Shown: in pieces, positions 32,142 to 32,250 of the stretch
How positions within the stretch are numbered: the first letter of the stretch is position 1
Layout: each line of letters begins with the position of its first letter
DNA from: Syntrophus sp. (in: bacteria)
GTDB taxonomy: Bacteria > Desulfobacterota > Syntrophorhabdia > Syntrophorhabdales > Syntrophorhabdaceae
Direction of reading: 5' to 3'
Assembly: GCA_013824835.1 (NCBI GenBank)
Contig: PNOM01000029.1
Coordinates: 1 to 32,250, forward strand
DNA: 32,250 nucleotides
The notes under the pieces: generated by a model
What the model saw: the letters and a program-made list of their open reading frames with translations, nothing else
Told to the model about the DNA's origin: nothing
Database searches by the model: none
Program-made: the position numbers and the translations under genes

Positions 32142-32250
32142 TGTCAAGCCAAAGTAGAAATGTCCGGTTTTTACCAAAGTAGAAATGTCCGGTTTGATCT
32201 TTGCTTTTTCTTTCTGCTTCATTGTTCACTTCCTTGTCTCCGCCGCCGTC
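32142..32250. mobile_element. Possible end of an IS21-like insertion sequence (truncated by window edge)
   Basis: Two identical 22-base copies, CCAAAGTAGAAATGTCCGG plus TTT, lie at 32149-32170 and 32174-32195, spaced 25 bases. TGTCAAGCCAAAG at 32142-32154 repeats as TGTCAAGTCAAAG at 32120-32132. Multiple terminal repeats containing AGTAGAAATGTCC and an outer TG are typical of IS21-family ends. No transposase is inside the window; on the minus strand an open stretch runs off the edge but is too short to identify. Confidence 0.4.

Noticed and set aside
1-32250. CRISPR array, rRNA genes or complete prophage
   Set aside because: No regularly spaced repeats with unique spacers, no rRNA-like sequence and no run of phage genes; repeats found are irregular or paired.

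Overview
The window looks like part of the chromosome of a strictly anaerobic, aromatic-degrading deltaproteobacterium (Desulfobacterota), plausibly a Syntrophorhabdus-like syntroph. This rests on an HdrABC-Flx electron-transfer cluster next to genes resembling phenylphosphate synthase, a UbiD decarboxylase/carboxylase, UbiX, an aryl-CoA ligase and a molybdenum hydroxylase. It is inferred from gene content; no taxonomic marker was tested.

Layout. Bases 1-933: the end of a sensor histidine kinase gene, then about 760 bases of intergenic debris with a decayed HigA/Xre-type antitoxin gene and a 135-base element bounded by perfect 19-base inverted repeats. Bases 934-7683 (minus strand): a tight, partly overlapping operon hdrC-hdrB-hdrA-flxD-flxC-flxB-flxA. 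It has its own promoter region, including a perfect TGTGA-N6-TCACA Crp/Fnr-type site. Bases 7946-20666 (minus strand): a second unit, in transcription order ubiD-family, AMP-forming ligase, Tm-1-like protein, xanthine-dehydrogenase-family FAD, 2Fe-2S and Mo subunits, an unrecognised internally duplicated protein, phenylphosphate synthase-like large and small subunits, and ubiX. A LysR regulator is divergent at 20791-21702, and the 124-base divergent intergenic region carries a LysR-type T-N11-A box placed between the -35 and -10 of the likely lysR promoter.

Bases 21859-32250 are mostly housekeeping: an alpha/beta hydrolase, lepA, hemW, a predicted phage-type metallopeptidase, an FKBP with a Cys-rich tail, a PC4-like protein, a divergent YchF-type GTPase, a radical SAM protein, tRNA-Val(CAC), yebC with a strong terminator, a small unknown gene and an Alg13/Alg14-like glycosyltransferase pair. 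The right edge carries tandem repeats resembling the end of an IS21-like element.

How the genes may work together (inference). A hydroxylated aromatic is phosphorylated by the PEP-synthase-like pair and carboxylated by the UbiD enzyme using prenylated FMN from UbiX. The product is activated to a CoA thioester and then reduced or hydroxylated by the molybdenum enzyme. HdrABC-FlxABCD would exchange electrons between NADH, ferredoxin and a thiol/disulfide partner. The cluster differs from the Thauera phenol pathway: there is one UbiD protein rather than a multi-subunit carboxylase, the FAD subunit lacks the 4Fe-4S insert of 4-hydroxybenzoyl-CoA reductase, and a Tm-1-like protein and a duplicated ferredoxin-fold-like protein of unknown role are embedded in it. 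The true substrate is therefore open.
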